Shown here: piece after piece, positions 25,357 through 33,149 of the stretch
Position numbering within the stretch: the stretch's first letter is position 1
Layout of the letters: each line of letters starts with the position of its first letter
NCBI GenBank assembly: GCA_938034705.1
Contig: CALHMG010000342.1
Span: 1 to 33,149, forward strand
Direction of reading: 5' to 3'
Length of the DNA stretch: 33,149 nt
Origin: an uncultured Gammaproteobacteria bacterium
GTDB lineage: Bacteria; Pseudomonadota; Gammaproteobacteria; Arenicellales; CALHMG01
Notes under the pieces: generated by a model
Database searches by the model: none
Seen by the model: the letters and a program-made list of their open reading frames with translations, nothing else
Told to the model about the DNA's origin: nothing
Program-made: the position numbers and the translations under genes

Positions 25357-27648
25357 ATGCTTTCAGAAGAACTCGAATCGTCACTCAATGCGGCGATCCT
25401 GCATGCGCGAAGCAATCGCCACGAATTCATCACAGTAGAGCATCTGCTGCTGGCGCTGCTCGATAACCCAACCGCGTCGACGGTCATCCGCGCCTGCGGT
25501 GGCGACATCGAACGGCTGCGTGCGGCATTGACCAAACATCTGAAGGAACAGGTTCCGACAATTCCTGAAGACATCGATGCCGAGACCGAGCCCGGTCCGG
25601 GCTTTCAGCGTGTGATCAAGCGCGCCATCCTGCACGTACAGAACTCGGGCAAGAAAGAAGTCAGCGGCGCCAATGTCCTGGTTGCGATCTATGGTGAGCG
25701 CGATTCCTACGCCGTGTACTTTCTCAGCGAGCAGGACGTCACGCGTTTTGACGTTGTGAACTACATCTCCCACGGCATCTCAAAAGTTAACGAGGACAGC
25801 GCCAGTCTTCCTGCACCGGATGACGACAGTTTTGACAACGAAGACGCCGAGGGTGGCGATGCCGCAGAAAAGAGTCCGCTGTCAGCCTTCGCGCAAAATC
25901 TCAATGAGCTTGCCTCCGAGGGCAAGATTGATCCCCTGATTGGCCGCAAGAATGAAATCGAGCGCACCATCCAGATTCTCTGCAGGCGCCGCAAGAACAA
26001 CCCGCTGTACGTTGGCGAGGCCGGTGTCGGCAAGACCGCCCTGGCCGAAGGCCTGGCCAAGCGCATCGTCGATGCCGAAGTGCCGGAGCTGCTGCTCGAC
26101 TGCACCATCTATGCGCTCGACATGGGCGCGTTGCTGGCCGGCACGAAGTACCGTGGTGACTTCGAGCAACGCCTGAAGGCCGTGCTCAAGGAACTCAGCA
26201 CCATCGACGGCGGCGTGCTGTTCATTGACGAAATACACACGATTATTGGTGCCGGCGCCGCATCGGGCGGTGCCATGGATGCGTCGAATCTGCTCAAGCC
26301 GATGCTGGCAAACGGGCAGGTGAAGTGCATCGGTTCGACGACCTATCAGGAATACCGCGGCATCTTTGAAAAGGACCGTGCTCTCGCGCGTCGCTTTCAG
26401 AAAATTGATGTACCGGAGCCGACCGAAGAAGAAACCGTCGACATTCTCAAAGGCCTGAAGTCTCGGTTTGAGGAGCATCACGACGTTCGCTACACGTTGC
26501 CCGCTTTGCGTACCGCGGTGGAGCTGTCATCACGTTACATCAACGACCGGCAGCTCCCTGACAAGGCCATCGACGTCATCGACGAGGCCGGTGCGCGGAT
26601 GCGTCTGCAGCCCGCCAACAAACGAAAGAAGACAATCGGCGTTCACGAGATCGAAGAAATCGTTGCCAAGATGGCACGAATTCCGGCCAAGACCGTCTCG
26701 ACCGACGACAAGGAAGCGCTCAAGACGCTCGATCGTGATCTGAAGCTCGTCGTGTTCGGACAGGACGATGCGATCGAAGCCCTTTCCAGCGCGATCAAGC
26801 TCTCGCGCTCGGGCCTGCGTGAGCCTGAAAAACCCATCGGTTCTTTCCTGTTCTCCGGCCCGACCGGCGTCGGCAAGACCGAAGTGACCCAGCAGCTTGC
26901 GAACACCATGGGTATCGAGCTCGTGCGCTTCGATATGTCGGAGTACATGGAGCGACATACCGTCTCCCGTCTCATTGGCGCGCCTCCGGGGTACGTCGGA
27001 TACGATCAGGGTGGCCTGCTTACCGATGCGATAAACAAAAACCCGCATTGCGTGCTGCTGTTTGACGAAATCGAAAAAGCGCACCCGGACGTATTTAACC
27101 TGCTGCTCCAGGTGATGGATTACGGGACGTTGACCGACAACAACGGTCGCAAGTCAGATTTCCGCAACGTCATCATGGTGATGACCACCAACGCGGGCGC
27201 CCAGGCGGCATCGCGAGCGTCCATGGGATTCACCGAGCAGGACAACTCGACGGACGATATGGAAGCCGTCAAAAAACTGTTCACGCCGGAATTCCGCAAC
27301 CGGCTCGACGCCATTATTCGTTTTGCGCCACTGGATGACCGAACGATTGCTTACGTCGTTGACAAGTTCATCATCAAACTCGAGGCGCAGCTTGAGGCCC
27401 AGAACGTCACCGTCGATGTCGACGAAGACGCACGCCAGTGGCTGTCGGAACATGGATACGACAAGTCGATGGGCGCGCGACCCATGGCACGCCTGATAGA
27501 AGACAAGATCAAACGGCCGATCGCCAATGAACTGCTTTTTGGCGCGTTGTCAGAGGGTGGCCTGCTCAAGATCAGCGTTCGTGATAACGAACTGCACTTT
27601 GAGTATGAGAGCGAAAAGTCCAGCAAGGACCTGGTGCCGACTGCCTGA
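25357..27648 (+). CDS. clpA: ATP-dependent Clp protease ATP-binding subunit ClpA
   Basis: This 763-residue Hsp100 unfoldase feeds substrates to ClpP. It has an N-domain (about 1-145, MLSEELESSLNAAILHARSN), an acidic linker (about 150-172), AAA module 1 (Walker A GEAGVGKT 220-227, Walker B LFIDEIHT) and AAA module 2 (Walker A GPTGVGKT 501-508, LLFDEIEKAHPDV). No middle coiled-coil is present, which separates it from ClpB. The loop that normally carries IGL/IGF for ClpP binding reads ASMGFTEQDNSTDDME, MGF at 623-625. The track start is 42 codons upstream and lacks family similarity; ATG 25357 has GGAG and CAGG upstream. Confidence 0.96.
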   Translation: MLSEELESSLNAAILHARSNRHEFITVEHLLLALLDNPTASTVIRACGGDIERLRAALTKHLKEQVPTIPEDIDAETEPGPGFQRVIKRAILHVQNSGKKEVSGANVLVAIYGERDSYAVYFLSEQDVTRFDVVNYISHGISKVNEDSASLPAPDDDSFDNEDAEGGDAAEKSPLSAFAQNLNELASEGKIDPLIGRKNEIERTIQILCRRRKNNPLYVGEAGVGKTALAEGLAKRIVDAEVPELLLDCTIYALDMGALLAGTKYRGDFEQRLKAVLKELSTIDGGVLFIDEIHTIIGAGAASGGAMDASNLLKPMLANGQVKCIGSTTYQEYRGIFEKDRALARRFQKIDVPEPTEEETVDILKGLKSRFEEHHDVRYTLPALRTAVELSSRYINDRQLPDKAIDVIDEAGARMRLQPANKRKKTIGVHEIEEIVAKMARIPAKTVSTDDKEALKTLDRDLKLVVFGQDDAIEALSSAIKLSRSGLREPEKPIGSFLFSGPTGVGKTEVTQQLANTMGIELVRFDMSEYMERHTVSRLIGAPPGYVGYDQGGLLTDAINKNPHCVLLFDEIEKAHPDVFNLLLQVMDYGTLTDNNGRKSDFRNVIMVMTTNAGAQAASRASMGFTEQDNSTDDMEAVKKLFTPEFRNRLDAIIRFAPLDDRTIAYVVDKFIIKLEAQLEAQNVTVDVDEDARQWLSEHGYDKSMGARPMARLIEDKIKRPIANELLFGALSEGGLLKISVRDNELHFEYESEKSSKDLVPTA

Positions 27649-27662
27649 CATTCGGCGATACG

Positions 27663-27691
27663 CGACTGCCGCGATTACATTCCGGCAGTCG
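27663..27691. terminator. Possible hairpin at the convergent clpA/DUF3108 ends
   Basis: CGACTGCCG (27663-27671) and CGGCAGTCG (27683-27691) form a perfect 9-bp stem that overlaps the stop end of the DUF3108 gene. There is no T run on either strand, so it is a weak terminator call. Confidence 0.35.
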
Positions 27692-28457
27692 TCTTCAGAT
27701 TGAACGTGGTTGTGGTGTCGTCTTTGAGCTGCTGAATCCGAACGGGGAGATTGCCGCGATTCGGATCCACCCAGACCTTGATCGAACGGGTCGCCGAATC
27801 GTTGCGCGTCTTTTCTATGCGCCAGGTATCAACCGGCCCGTCATCCGTTTCGATTGTCTCCGCAATCGGCTTCAGAAACGTATATTCGCCCACGTGTTTG
27901 CTGTTGACGATACCGATACTGGTTCCGGCGAGCTCCTTCAGCGGTTTGAGCATCAGGTAAAACGGCAGGCTGCTGAGGTCTACGGTGTCGATATTGGGCA
28001 CGTTGATCGTGCGCGTGATCTTGCCGTCCGCCTCAAACGTCAAAGTGCGTCTGGTCCAGTCAAAGTTGACCGAATGCGACGGCTTGCCGGTACGGGACTC
28101 GGTGTAGAAGACTGAGCGCAATCCGTTTGCGGTCACCTGGAATACCGCTTCCTCGTTGGCTTCCCCGCCGGCGATCATCTTGATTAACGGATTGGGTTCG
28201 ACAGTCGACGATACCCGGTAGATGTCGCCATCGCGTTTCAGGGTTTTCTTGATCGTCCCAAGATTGATCGCGCCGCGGATGACTTCATATTCGGCCGTCA
28301 GCCGGCTCGGCAGGCCGTCATCAGCAATCGCCGGCGTCATCAGCGCCGTGCCGGCAAGCCCGAGGGCGAGCAACACTCTGGCGAGCGCACGTTGCGTGGC
28401 GCGAGCTTTAAACGTCGAGCGTGGCGTGGCGCGAGCTTTAAACGTCGAGCGGGTCAT
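27675..28457 (-). CDS. DUF3108 family exported protein
   Basis: This 260-residue protein has an N-terminal export signal after an unusually long basic region: the first 20 residues contain a tandem repeat (STFKARATPR, STFKARATQR), then ALARVLLALGLAGTALMTPAIADD. The remaining 210 residues are beta-rich with LTAEYEVIRGAINLGTIKKTL and VNFDWTRRTLTFEADG, the DUF3108 pattern. A gene of this family precedes or follows purN in many gammaproteobacteria. The function is unknown; a cell-envelope role is inferred from the signal. No strong ribosome binding site precedes the ATG. Confidence 0.8.
   Translation of the reverse strand: MTRSTFKARATPRSTFKARATQRALARVLLALGLAGTALMTPAIADDGLPSRLTAEYEVIRGAINLGTIKKTLKRDGDIYRVSSTVEPNPLIKMIAGGEANEEAVFQVTANGLRSVFYTESRTGKPSHSVNFDWTRRTLTFEADGKITRTINVPNIDTVDLSSLPFYLMLKPLKELAGTSIGIVNSKHVGEYTFLKPIAETIETDDGPVDTWRIEKTRNDSATRSIKVWVDPNRGNLPVRIQQLKDDTTTTFNLKTTAGM
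28391..28450 (-). repeat. 30-bp tandem duplication in the DUF3108 signal region
   Basis: Two adjacent 30-bp units (28391-28420 and 28421-28450) differ at one position and share the core GCGTGGCGCGAGCTTTAAAC. The duplication is in frame, adds ten residues and increases the positive charge ahead of the hydrophobic signal core. It looks recent because the copies are almost identical. Confidence 0.9.
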
Positions 28458-28721
28458 GATGTTGATAACTTAATCCGTCTGGTTGCATACCCAGCGTCAT
28501 GACACCGGGATACGGTTGACGGTGCGCCGTGGTCAGGTTGTGTTGAGTTGTCTTGCGTTGTCTTGAAGGCAACGGCCGAGAATGTGATCGGTGACACACT
28601 CCGGGAGCCGAATCTCAAGCGTACCACTGCGCCATGATTTCGCCATCTTTTTTGCGATAGTCGTCTAAAGCGCCCGGGATGGCCCGTCTCGCCGGGACAT
28701 AGTCCTGCCGCAATCCAGCGT

Positions 28722-29381
28722 TTAGTCGGGTTGCGGTGTGTCGAGACCCTGCTCGGGCCGAATCTCGTTGTCGACGAGGACGCGGCCATCGACGATCGAC
28801 AGCCGTCTCTCGGCGAACCAGCGAATCGCGAGTGGATAGATTCGATATTCCTCCTGGTGCACGCGAGCCTGAAGTGACTCCGGTGTGTCGTCGCCGTGAA
28901 CCGGCACCGCACCGCGCACGATGACCGGCCCGGCATCGAGTTCAGGGGTGACGAAATGAACGCTTGCACCGTGATGACTGGCGCGATCCGCAATCGCGCG
29001 CGCGTGGGTGTTAAGGCCCGGGTACGCCGGCAGGAGCGAGGGGTGAATATTGATCATCGGTGTGTTGATCTGTTGAAAAAAACTGTCGCTCAGAATTCGC
29101 ATGAATCCTGCCAGCACGATCAGGTCCGGCGAAAGCTGTTGCAGCGTGCTCGCCAGCTCGGCGTCAAATGCCTCACGAGTCGGGAACTCTCGGTGGTTGA
29201 TCACACGTTGCTCAATACCGGCACTGGCCGCACGCTCCAGCGCGTAGGCGCCCTCGACATTGCTGATAACGGCCTGGATCGTAACGGGCAGCTCACCGCT
29301 TGCAACGGCGTCGATCATTGCCTGCAGGTTCGTGCCTCCGCCCGAGACCAGCACAACGATCGAAAAATTTGGGTCTTGCAT
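28722..29381 (-). CDS. purN: Phosphoribosylglycinamide formyltransferase (GAR transformylase)
   Basis: This 219-residue enzyme uses 10-formyl-THF to formylate GAR, the third step of purine synthesis. VLVSGGGTNLQAMIDA (10-25) is the N-terminal loop; the catalytic residues Asn111 and His113 are in INIHPSLLPAYPGLNTH, and Asp149 in TPELDAGPVI. It follows purM by 26 bases on the same strand, forming the usual purM-purN pair. The 264-bp stretch after its stop, before the DUF3108 gene, shows nothing I recognise. Confidence 0.96.
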   Translation of the reverse strand: MQDPNFSIVVLVSGGGTNLQAMIDAVASGELPVTIQAVISNVEGAYALERAASAGIEQRVINHREFPTREAFDAELASTLQQLSPDLIVLAGFMRILSDSFFQQINTPMINIHPSLLPAYPGLNTHARAIADRASHHGASVHFVTPELDAGPVIVRGAVPVHGDDTPESLQARVHQEEYRIYPLAIRWFAERRLSIVDGRVLVDNEIRPEQGLDTPQPD

Positions 29382-29407
29382 TATTTCGTTTGTTCGCCCG
29401 GTTTCAG

Positions 29408-30448
29408 CTAGCTCAGAGTGACGGTGGCTTCACCATCGCTGCTTTCGATGATGCCGATCTGGAAGGCATCAACACCTGACGCGGCGAGGGAGTTCAAGGT
29501 TGCGCTGACGTCCGCGGCGTCGACGATTACCGTCATGCCGATGCCACAGTTGAAGGTGCGCCACATTTCCCGGTCTTCGATATTGCCGCTTTCCTGAAGC
29601 CACGAAAAAATTGCCGGTCGTTGCCATGTGTCCGGATCGATGACGGCGTTGTGACCGGGCGCCAGCACGCGCTTGACGTTGTCCGGCAGGCCTCCGCCGG
29701 TGATGTGTGCGACCGCGTGGACGTCGACCGTGTTCATCAGCGCGAGCAGAGGCTTCACGTAGATCTCGGTAGGCGCAAGCAGGGCTTCGCCGAGCGCCGG
29801 TCCGTCCCAGGGTTTATCGGACAGCTTGGCTCCAGCGTGTTCGATCACCCGCCGCACCAGCGAAAACCCGTTGCTGTGAACCCCTGAAGAGGGCATCGCA
29901 ATAATTGCATCTCCGGGTTTGACGCGGGAGCCGTCGATGAGGGATGCGCGTTCGACCGCACCGACGCAGAACCCCGCGAGATCGTACTCTCCCGGGGGAT
30001 AGGAATCGGGCATCTCGGCCGTCTCACCGCCGAGCAGTGCGCAACCTGCCAGCTCGCAACCACGACCGATGCCCTCGATGACGGAGGTCGCTGTCTTTGC
30101 GTCAAGTTTGCCGGTGGCAAAGTAGTCGAGAAAGAACAGCGGCTCGGCGCCCTGGACAATCACGTCATTGACACACATCGCGACAAGGTCGATGCCGATG
30201 GTGTCGTGTATCCCGAGTTCGAATGCGAGTCGCAGTTTGGTGCCGACGCCGTCTGTGCCTGACACGAGCACGGGATCTTTGTACTTGGCCGGGTCGATAT
30301 GAAAGAGACCACCAAAGCCTCCAAGGGAACCGAGACATCCCGCCCGCTGGGTGCGTGCGGCGATGGGTTTTATGGCGCTGACGAGCGCGTCTCCGGCGTC
30401 AATATCTACGCCGGCATCACGGTAGGTGAGCGGCTTACGATCGGTCAT
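29408..30448 (-). CDS. purM: Phosphoribosylformylglycinamidine cyclo-ligase (AIR synthetase)
   Basis: This 346-residue ATP-dependent enzyme closes the imidazole ring, giving AIR in purine synthesis. [45 protein letters not shown] and [20 protein letters not shown] are typical PurM motifs, as is [15 protein letters not shown] in the C-terminal half. It reads away from the CDP-alcohol phosphatidyltransferase gene, with a 112-bp divergent region between them. Confidence 0.97.
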   Translation of the reverse strand: MTDRKPLTYRDAGVDIDAGDALVSAIKPIAARTQRAGCLGSLGGFGGLFHIDPAKYKDPVLVSGTDGVGTKLRLAFELGIHDTIGIDLVAMCVNDVIVQGAEPLFFLDYFATGKLDAKTATSVIEGIGRGCELAGCALLGGETAEMPDSYPPGEYDLAGFCVGAVERASLIDGSRVKPGDAIIAMPSSGVHSNGFSLVRRVIEHAGAKLSDKPWDGPALGEALLAPTEIYVKPLLALMNTVDVHAVAHITGGGLPDNVKRVLAPGHNAVIDPDTWQRPAIFSWLQESGNIEDREMWRTFNCGIGMTVIVDAADVSATLNSLAASGVDAFQIGIIESSDGEATVTLS

Positions 30449-30560
30449 GTTGCGTGTAGTCCCGGCAGGCTGGATCAGGTTCGTATGGTATCGTATTCAC
30501 ACCTCTGCTGTTGCTTTGCAGCGGTGCACGAATACTGCAAAGACGCGACGCGCTGGCTTT

Positions 30561-31133
30561 ATGACGCACATTCCGAACATCCTGACACTGCTGCGCATCA
30601 TGGCGTGCCCGGTGCTCATAGTGCTCCTCCACGATGAGCGATATGGCGCCTCGCTGCTGCTCGCCGCGGCCGCCGGCGTCTCGGATGCTCTGGACGGGTT
30701 CATCGCAAAACGCTTTAACTGTGTCAGTCGCCTCGGGACGCTGCTTGATCCGCTTGCTGACAAGGTCCTGATTATCAGCGCCATGGTCATGCTCACGCTG
30801 TCGGGCGACATTCCGCTCTGGCTGTTTGTCGGGATCGTATTTCGGGACCTGATTATCGTCGGCGGCTGGTTGATCCTCACGACGCTGCACACCGAGGTGT
30901 ACATGCGCCCGAGCTTCGTGAGCAAGATAAACACGACTTTGTTGATCGTGTTGATTCTGGCGATTCTGATACAGCTTCAGGGGGCGGTGCCGATTGCCCC
31001 CTGGGTGACTACCTCACTGATCGTTGGCGTGGCGGTGACCACGGCGCTCTCCCTTGCCCACTATCTGTGGATCTGGGCGATACGCCGAGGGCCGGATGCG
31101 GTCGGCGATCTGCGTCGGGAGTCCGGTGAATGA
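30561..31133 (+). CDS. CDP-alcohol phosphatidyltransferase family protein
   Basis: This 190-residue membrane enzyme has about five helices and the family active site SDALDGFIAKRFNCVSRLGTLLDPLAD, in which Asp42, Asp45, Gly46, Gly59, Asp63 and Asp67 fit D-x2-D-G-x2-A-R-x8-G-x3-D-x3-D except that AR is AK here. It probably makes a phospholipid such as phosphatidylglycerolphosphate or cardiolipin; the exact product cannot be read, and this hda-linked paralogue is usually separate from pgsA. The track start at 30426 overlaps purM and adds unrelated residues; ATG 30561 starts the conserved MTHIPNILTLLRI. hda follows after 51 bases. Confidence 0.85.
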   Translation: MTHIPNILTLLRIMACPVLIVLLHDERYGASLLLAAAAGVSDALDGFIAKRFNCVSRLGTLLDPLADKVLIISAMVMLTLSGDIPLWLFVGIVFRDLIIVGGWLILTTLHTEVYMRPSFVSKINTTLLIVLILAILIQLQGAVPIAPWVTTSLIVGVAVTTALSLAHYLWIWAIRRGPDAVGDLRRESGE

Positions 31134-31184
31134 CTCTTCAACACGGTTTGAGCGATCGGCGCCGCTACGGCTTGAGGCGATGTC

Positions 31185-31886
31185 ATGACTAGTCAGCTGA
31201 CGCTGCCGGTTGGTCTTTCGGACAGTGCAAGTTTTGACAACTTTCACGCCCCCGACAACGCGCCAGCGGTGGCGGCGGTAACCGCGCTGGCGCGGTCGCA
31301 AGAGAATGCTTCAGTGCTTCTTCAGGGCGCCAGCGGCACCGGCAAAACCCACCTTGCCTGGGCCGCGTGTCGACTCGCGCGCAAGCTCGGGAAGCCTGCA
31401 CTTTACGTACCGATGCGCAGTCCTGAACTCGCCTTGAGCCTGCTGCAGGATCTCCCAATGGAGGCCCTGGTCTGTGTTGATGATCTCGAGAGTCTGGCGG
31501 GTAATCGTGATCTTCAGGGACGTCTGTTCTCGCTCGCCGAGCACATCAATCATGCATCCGCGCTGCAGATTCTGTACACGACGGCGACTTCGGTGCGGTT
31601 TCTTGACGTCTCGCTCGCGGATCTGGTGAGTCGACTCGGTGCGGTACCGGGGCATGAACTCAAGCCGCTGGAAGATTCACAGAAGTCCGAAGCGTTAAAA
31701 CTCAGAGCCGCCGCGCGCGGGCTCACTATCTCCGACGAGGCCGTTGAATACATGCTGCGCCATACGCCTCGGGATACTCACGCGCTGTTCGCGTTGCTGG
31801 ATCAGCTCGATCGCGCCAGCCTCGCGGCCCAGCGGCGGGTGACGTTGCCGCTGGTGCGAGATGTTGTAAAACCCACGAGTTCCTGA
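31185..31886 (+). CDS. hda: DnaA regulatory inactivator Hda
   Basis: This 233-residue AAA+ protein stimulates ATP hydrolysis by DnaA after replication starts, in complex with the DNA-loaded beta clamp. The N-terminal clamp-binding motif QLTLP (4-8) is followed by Walker A GASGTGKTH (48-56), Walker B VCVDDLE, and sensor and arginine-finger regions (SRLGAVPGHELKPL). It lacks the DnaA DNA-binding domain, which distinguishes it from DnaA. GAGG lies eight bases before the ATG, and the gene meets the convergent wrbA-like gene after 19 bases. Confidence 0.95.
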   Translation: MTSQLTLPVGLSDSASFDNFHAPDNAPAVAAVTALARSQENASVLLQGASGTGKTHLAWAACRLARKLGKPALYVPMRSPELALSLLQDLPMEALVCVDDLESLAGNRDLQGRLFSLAEHINHASALQILYTTATSVRFLDVSLADLVSRLGAVPGHELKPLEDSQKSEALKLRAAARGLTISDEAVEYMLRHTPRDTHALFALLDQLDRASLAAQRRVTLPLVRDVVKPTSS

Positions 31887-31905
31887 GCGCGACCGTAAGC
31901 GCAGA

Positions 31906-32526
<621 letters not shown>

Positions 32527-32587
32527 TTATCCGGTCCGCCGGCGACCGCGCCGGTTGAACACGTCAGGTGAATCCGCCGAAGCGCGA

Positions 32588-32938
32588 TCACTTGAGGATT
32601 TCCAGAACGGCCTCCGGAGGGCGCCCGATGGCAGCGCGGTCCCCGGCGACGACGATTGGACGCTGCATGAGAATGGGATGTTGCGCCATGACCTCCAACA
32701 GCGTGGAATCATCGGCGTCATCGAGTTCATTTTCGGCCCAGGGCGTTTCGCCCCTGCGCATGGCTTCGCGGACATCCACGCCGAGTTGATCGATCAGATT
32801 GCGTAGTTCGTGTGCACTCAAGGGATGCTTGAGGTATTCGACAATGTCCGGTGTGACGCCGTGCTCTTCCAGCAACGCCAGCGTCTGGCGAGACTTTGAA
32901 CACCTTGGGTTGTGATACATCGTTACACTTGCGCTCAT
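32588..32938 (-). CDS. arsC: ArsC-family arsenate reductase (glutaredoxin type)
   Basis: This 116-residue thioredoxin-fold protein has the catalytic Cys13 in MYHNPRCSKSRQTL and Arg62, Arg93 (MQRPIVV) and Arg106 at positions like those of the anion-binding arginines of plasmid ArsC. It reduces arsenate with glutathione/glutaredoxin, or it may be a housekeeping relative of the YfgD type; the chromosomal wrbA-arsC context makes a detoxification role uncertain, since no arsB/arsR is present. ATG 32938 has GGGAG six bases upstream; the track start 17 codons earlier adds non-homologous residues. Confidence 0.88.
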   Translation of the reverse strand: MSASVTMYHNPRCSKSRQTLALLEEHGVTPDIVEYLKHPLSAHELRNLIDQLGVDVREAMRRGETPWAENELDDADDSTLLEVMAQHPILMQRPIVVAGDRAAIGRPPEAVLEILK

Positions 32939-33092
32939 GTTGACTCCCGAGTTAGGCCAAAACGATGGCTCCTGAGGCAGCCCGGTCACTGGGCACCGCG
33001 GCTGGTGTCGAGGCAGACGTCTGACACAGTCAGTGCCTGCAGGGTTGGAGACAGAGTTTAACAGCGAGTCCGGCGCTATGGCGGCAGCTTTC

Positions 33093-33122
33093 TTGACACC
33101 CTCAATCGGGCGACGCTATCGT
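33093..33122 (+). promoter_or_regulatory. Possible sigma-70 promoter at the right edge
   Basis: TTGACA (33093-33098), an 18-base spacer and TATCGT (33117-33122) point right, out of the window. The -10 is poor and the transcript is not visible, so this is a weak call. Nothing else is seen in the 211 bases after the ArsC-like start. Confidence 0.3.
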
Positions 33123-33149
33123 CCCTGAGCAGGTTGTTCCGGGGCTGAA

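Noticed and set aside
31185-31886. A dnaA gene
   Set aside because: The protein lacks the DNA-binding C-terminal domain and has the QLTLP clamp motif of Hda.
33000-33149. Stable RNA gene at the right edge
   Set aside because: A promoter-like pair is present, but no cloverleaf or conserved rRNA start can be read in the remaining bases.

Overview
This window is chromosomal DNA from a moderately GC-rich member of the Gammaproteobacteria outside the Enterobacterales. Evidence for that placement is a PilS/PilR/PilA type IV pilus locus with a sigma-54 promoter, an aa3-type cytochrome c oxidase cluster in the order familiar from pseudomonads, purB/mnmA/nudJ and clpS-clpA neighbourhoods, and a purM-purN / hda / wrbA-arsC neighbourhood. 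I cannot name a genus. I see no prophage, transposase, CRISPR array, tRNA or rRNA. Most genes are core housekeeping genes. The unusual material lies in the leaders, the intergenic repeats and the genes that replace or are missing from otherwise conserved clusters.

Layout. Positions 1-4773 hold a pilus block read on the minus strand: pilS, pilR, pilA, then the start of a polytopic membrane protein that the ORF track missed and that runs off the left edge (candidate pilin glycosyltransferase). pilA has a close match to a -24/-12 sigma-54 promoter, the form of RNA polymerase that PilR activates, and its leader carries a 15-bp tandem repeat. comF (minus) and bioC (plus) follow, divergently arranged. 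Positions 6789-15567 hold the respiratory block on the plus strand: DUF2244, ctaC, ctaD, a 51-residue membrane protein missed by the track, ctaG and ctaE, closed by a bidirectional terminator. A DUF2909 gene (minus), SURF1, an SCO-like CxxxC protein, ctaB and a DUF938 methyltransferase come next. Heme A synthase (ctaA) and a classical sco gene, usually found here in pseudomonads, are absent from the locus.

Positions 15635-20256 are a minus-strand group: alpha/beta hydrolase and pyrD, an RsuA-family pseudouridine synthase, a PLD-like protein, and purB. A plus-strand RIO/InaA-like kinase sits between purB and mnmA, where enterobacteria carry hflD. Positions 21043-24270 form a tight minus-strand unit: a LysR regulator, nudJ, a periplasmic protein with a transglutaminase-like Cys-His-Asp arrangement, and mnmA. 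A 628-bp gene-free stretch follows, with nested inverted repeats, where icd/cspD lie in pseudomonads. clpS-clpA come next, then a convergent DUF3108 protein whose N-terminus carries a 30-bp tandem duplication. The right end holds purM-purN (minus), a CDP-alcohol phosphatidyltransferase and hda (plus), and arsC-wrbA (minus).

How the genes work together: PilS/PilR control pilin output; the Cta proteins, CtaG, SURF1, the SCO-like protein and CtaB build and load the terminal oxidase; purB, purM and purN are purine synthesis steps and pyrD a pyrimidine step; ClpS delivers N-degron substrates to ClpA; Hda resets DnaA through the sliding clamp. I found no convincing new defence or mobile system. The best leads are the pilA-linked membrane protein, the pilA and comF leader repeats, the SCO-like protein, the transglutaminase-like protein, the kinase at the hflD position and the nested repeats upstream of clpS.
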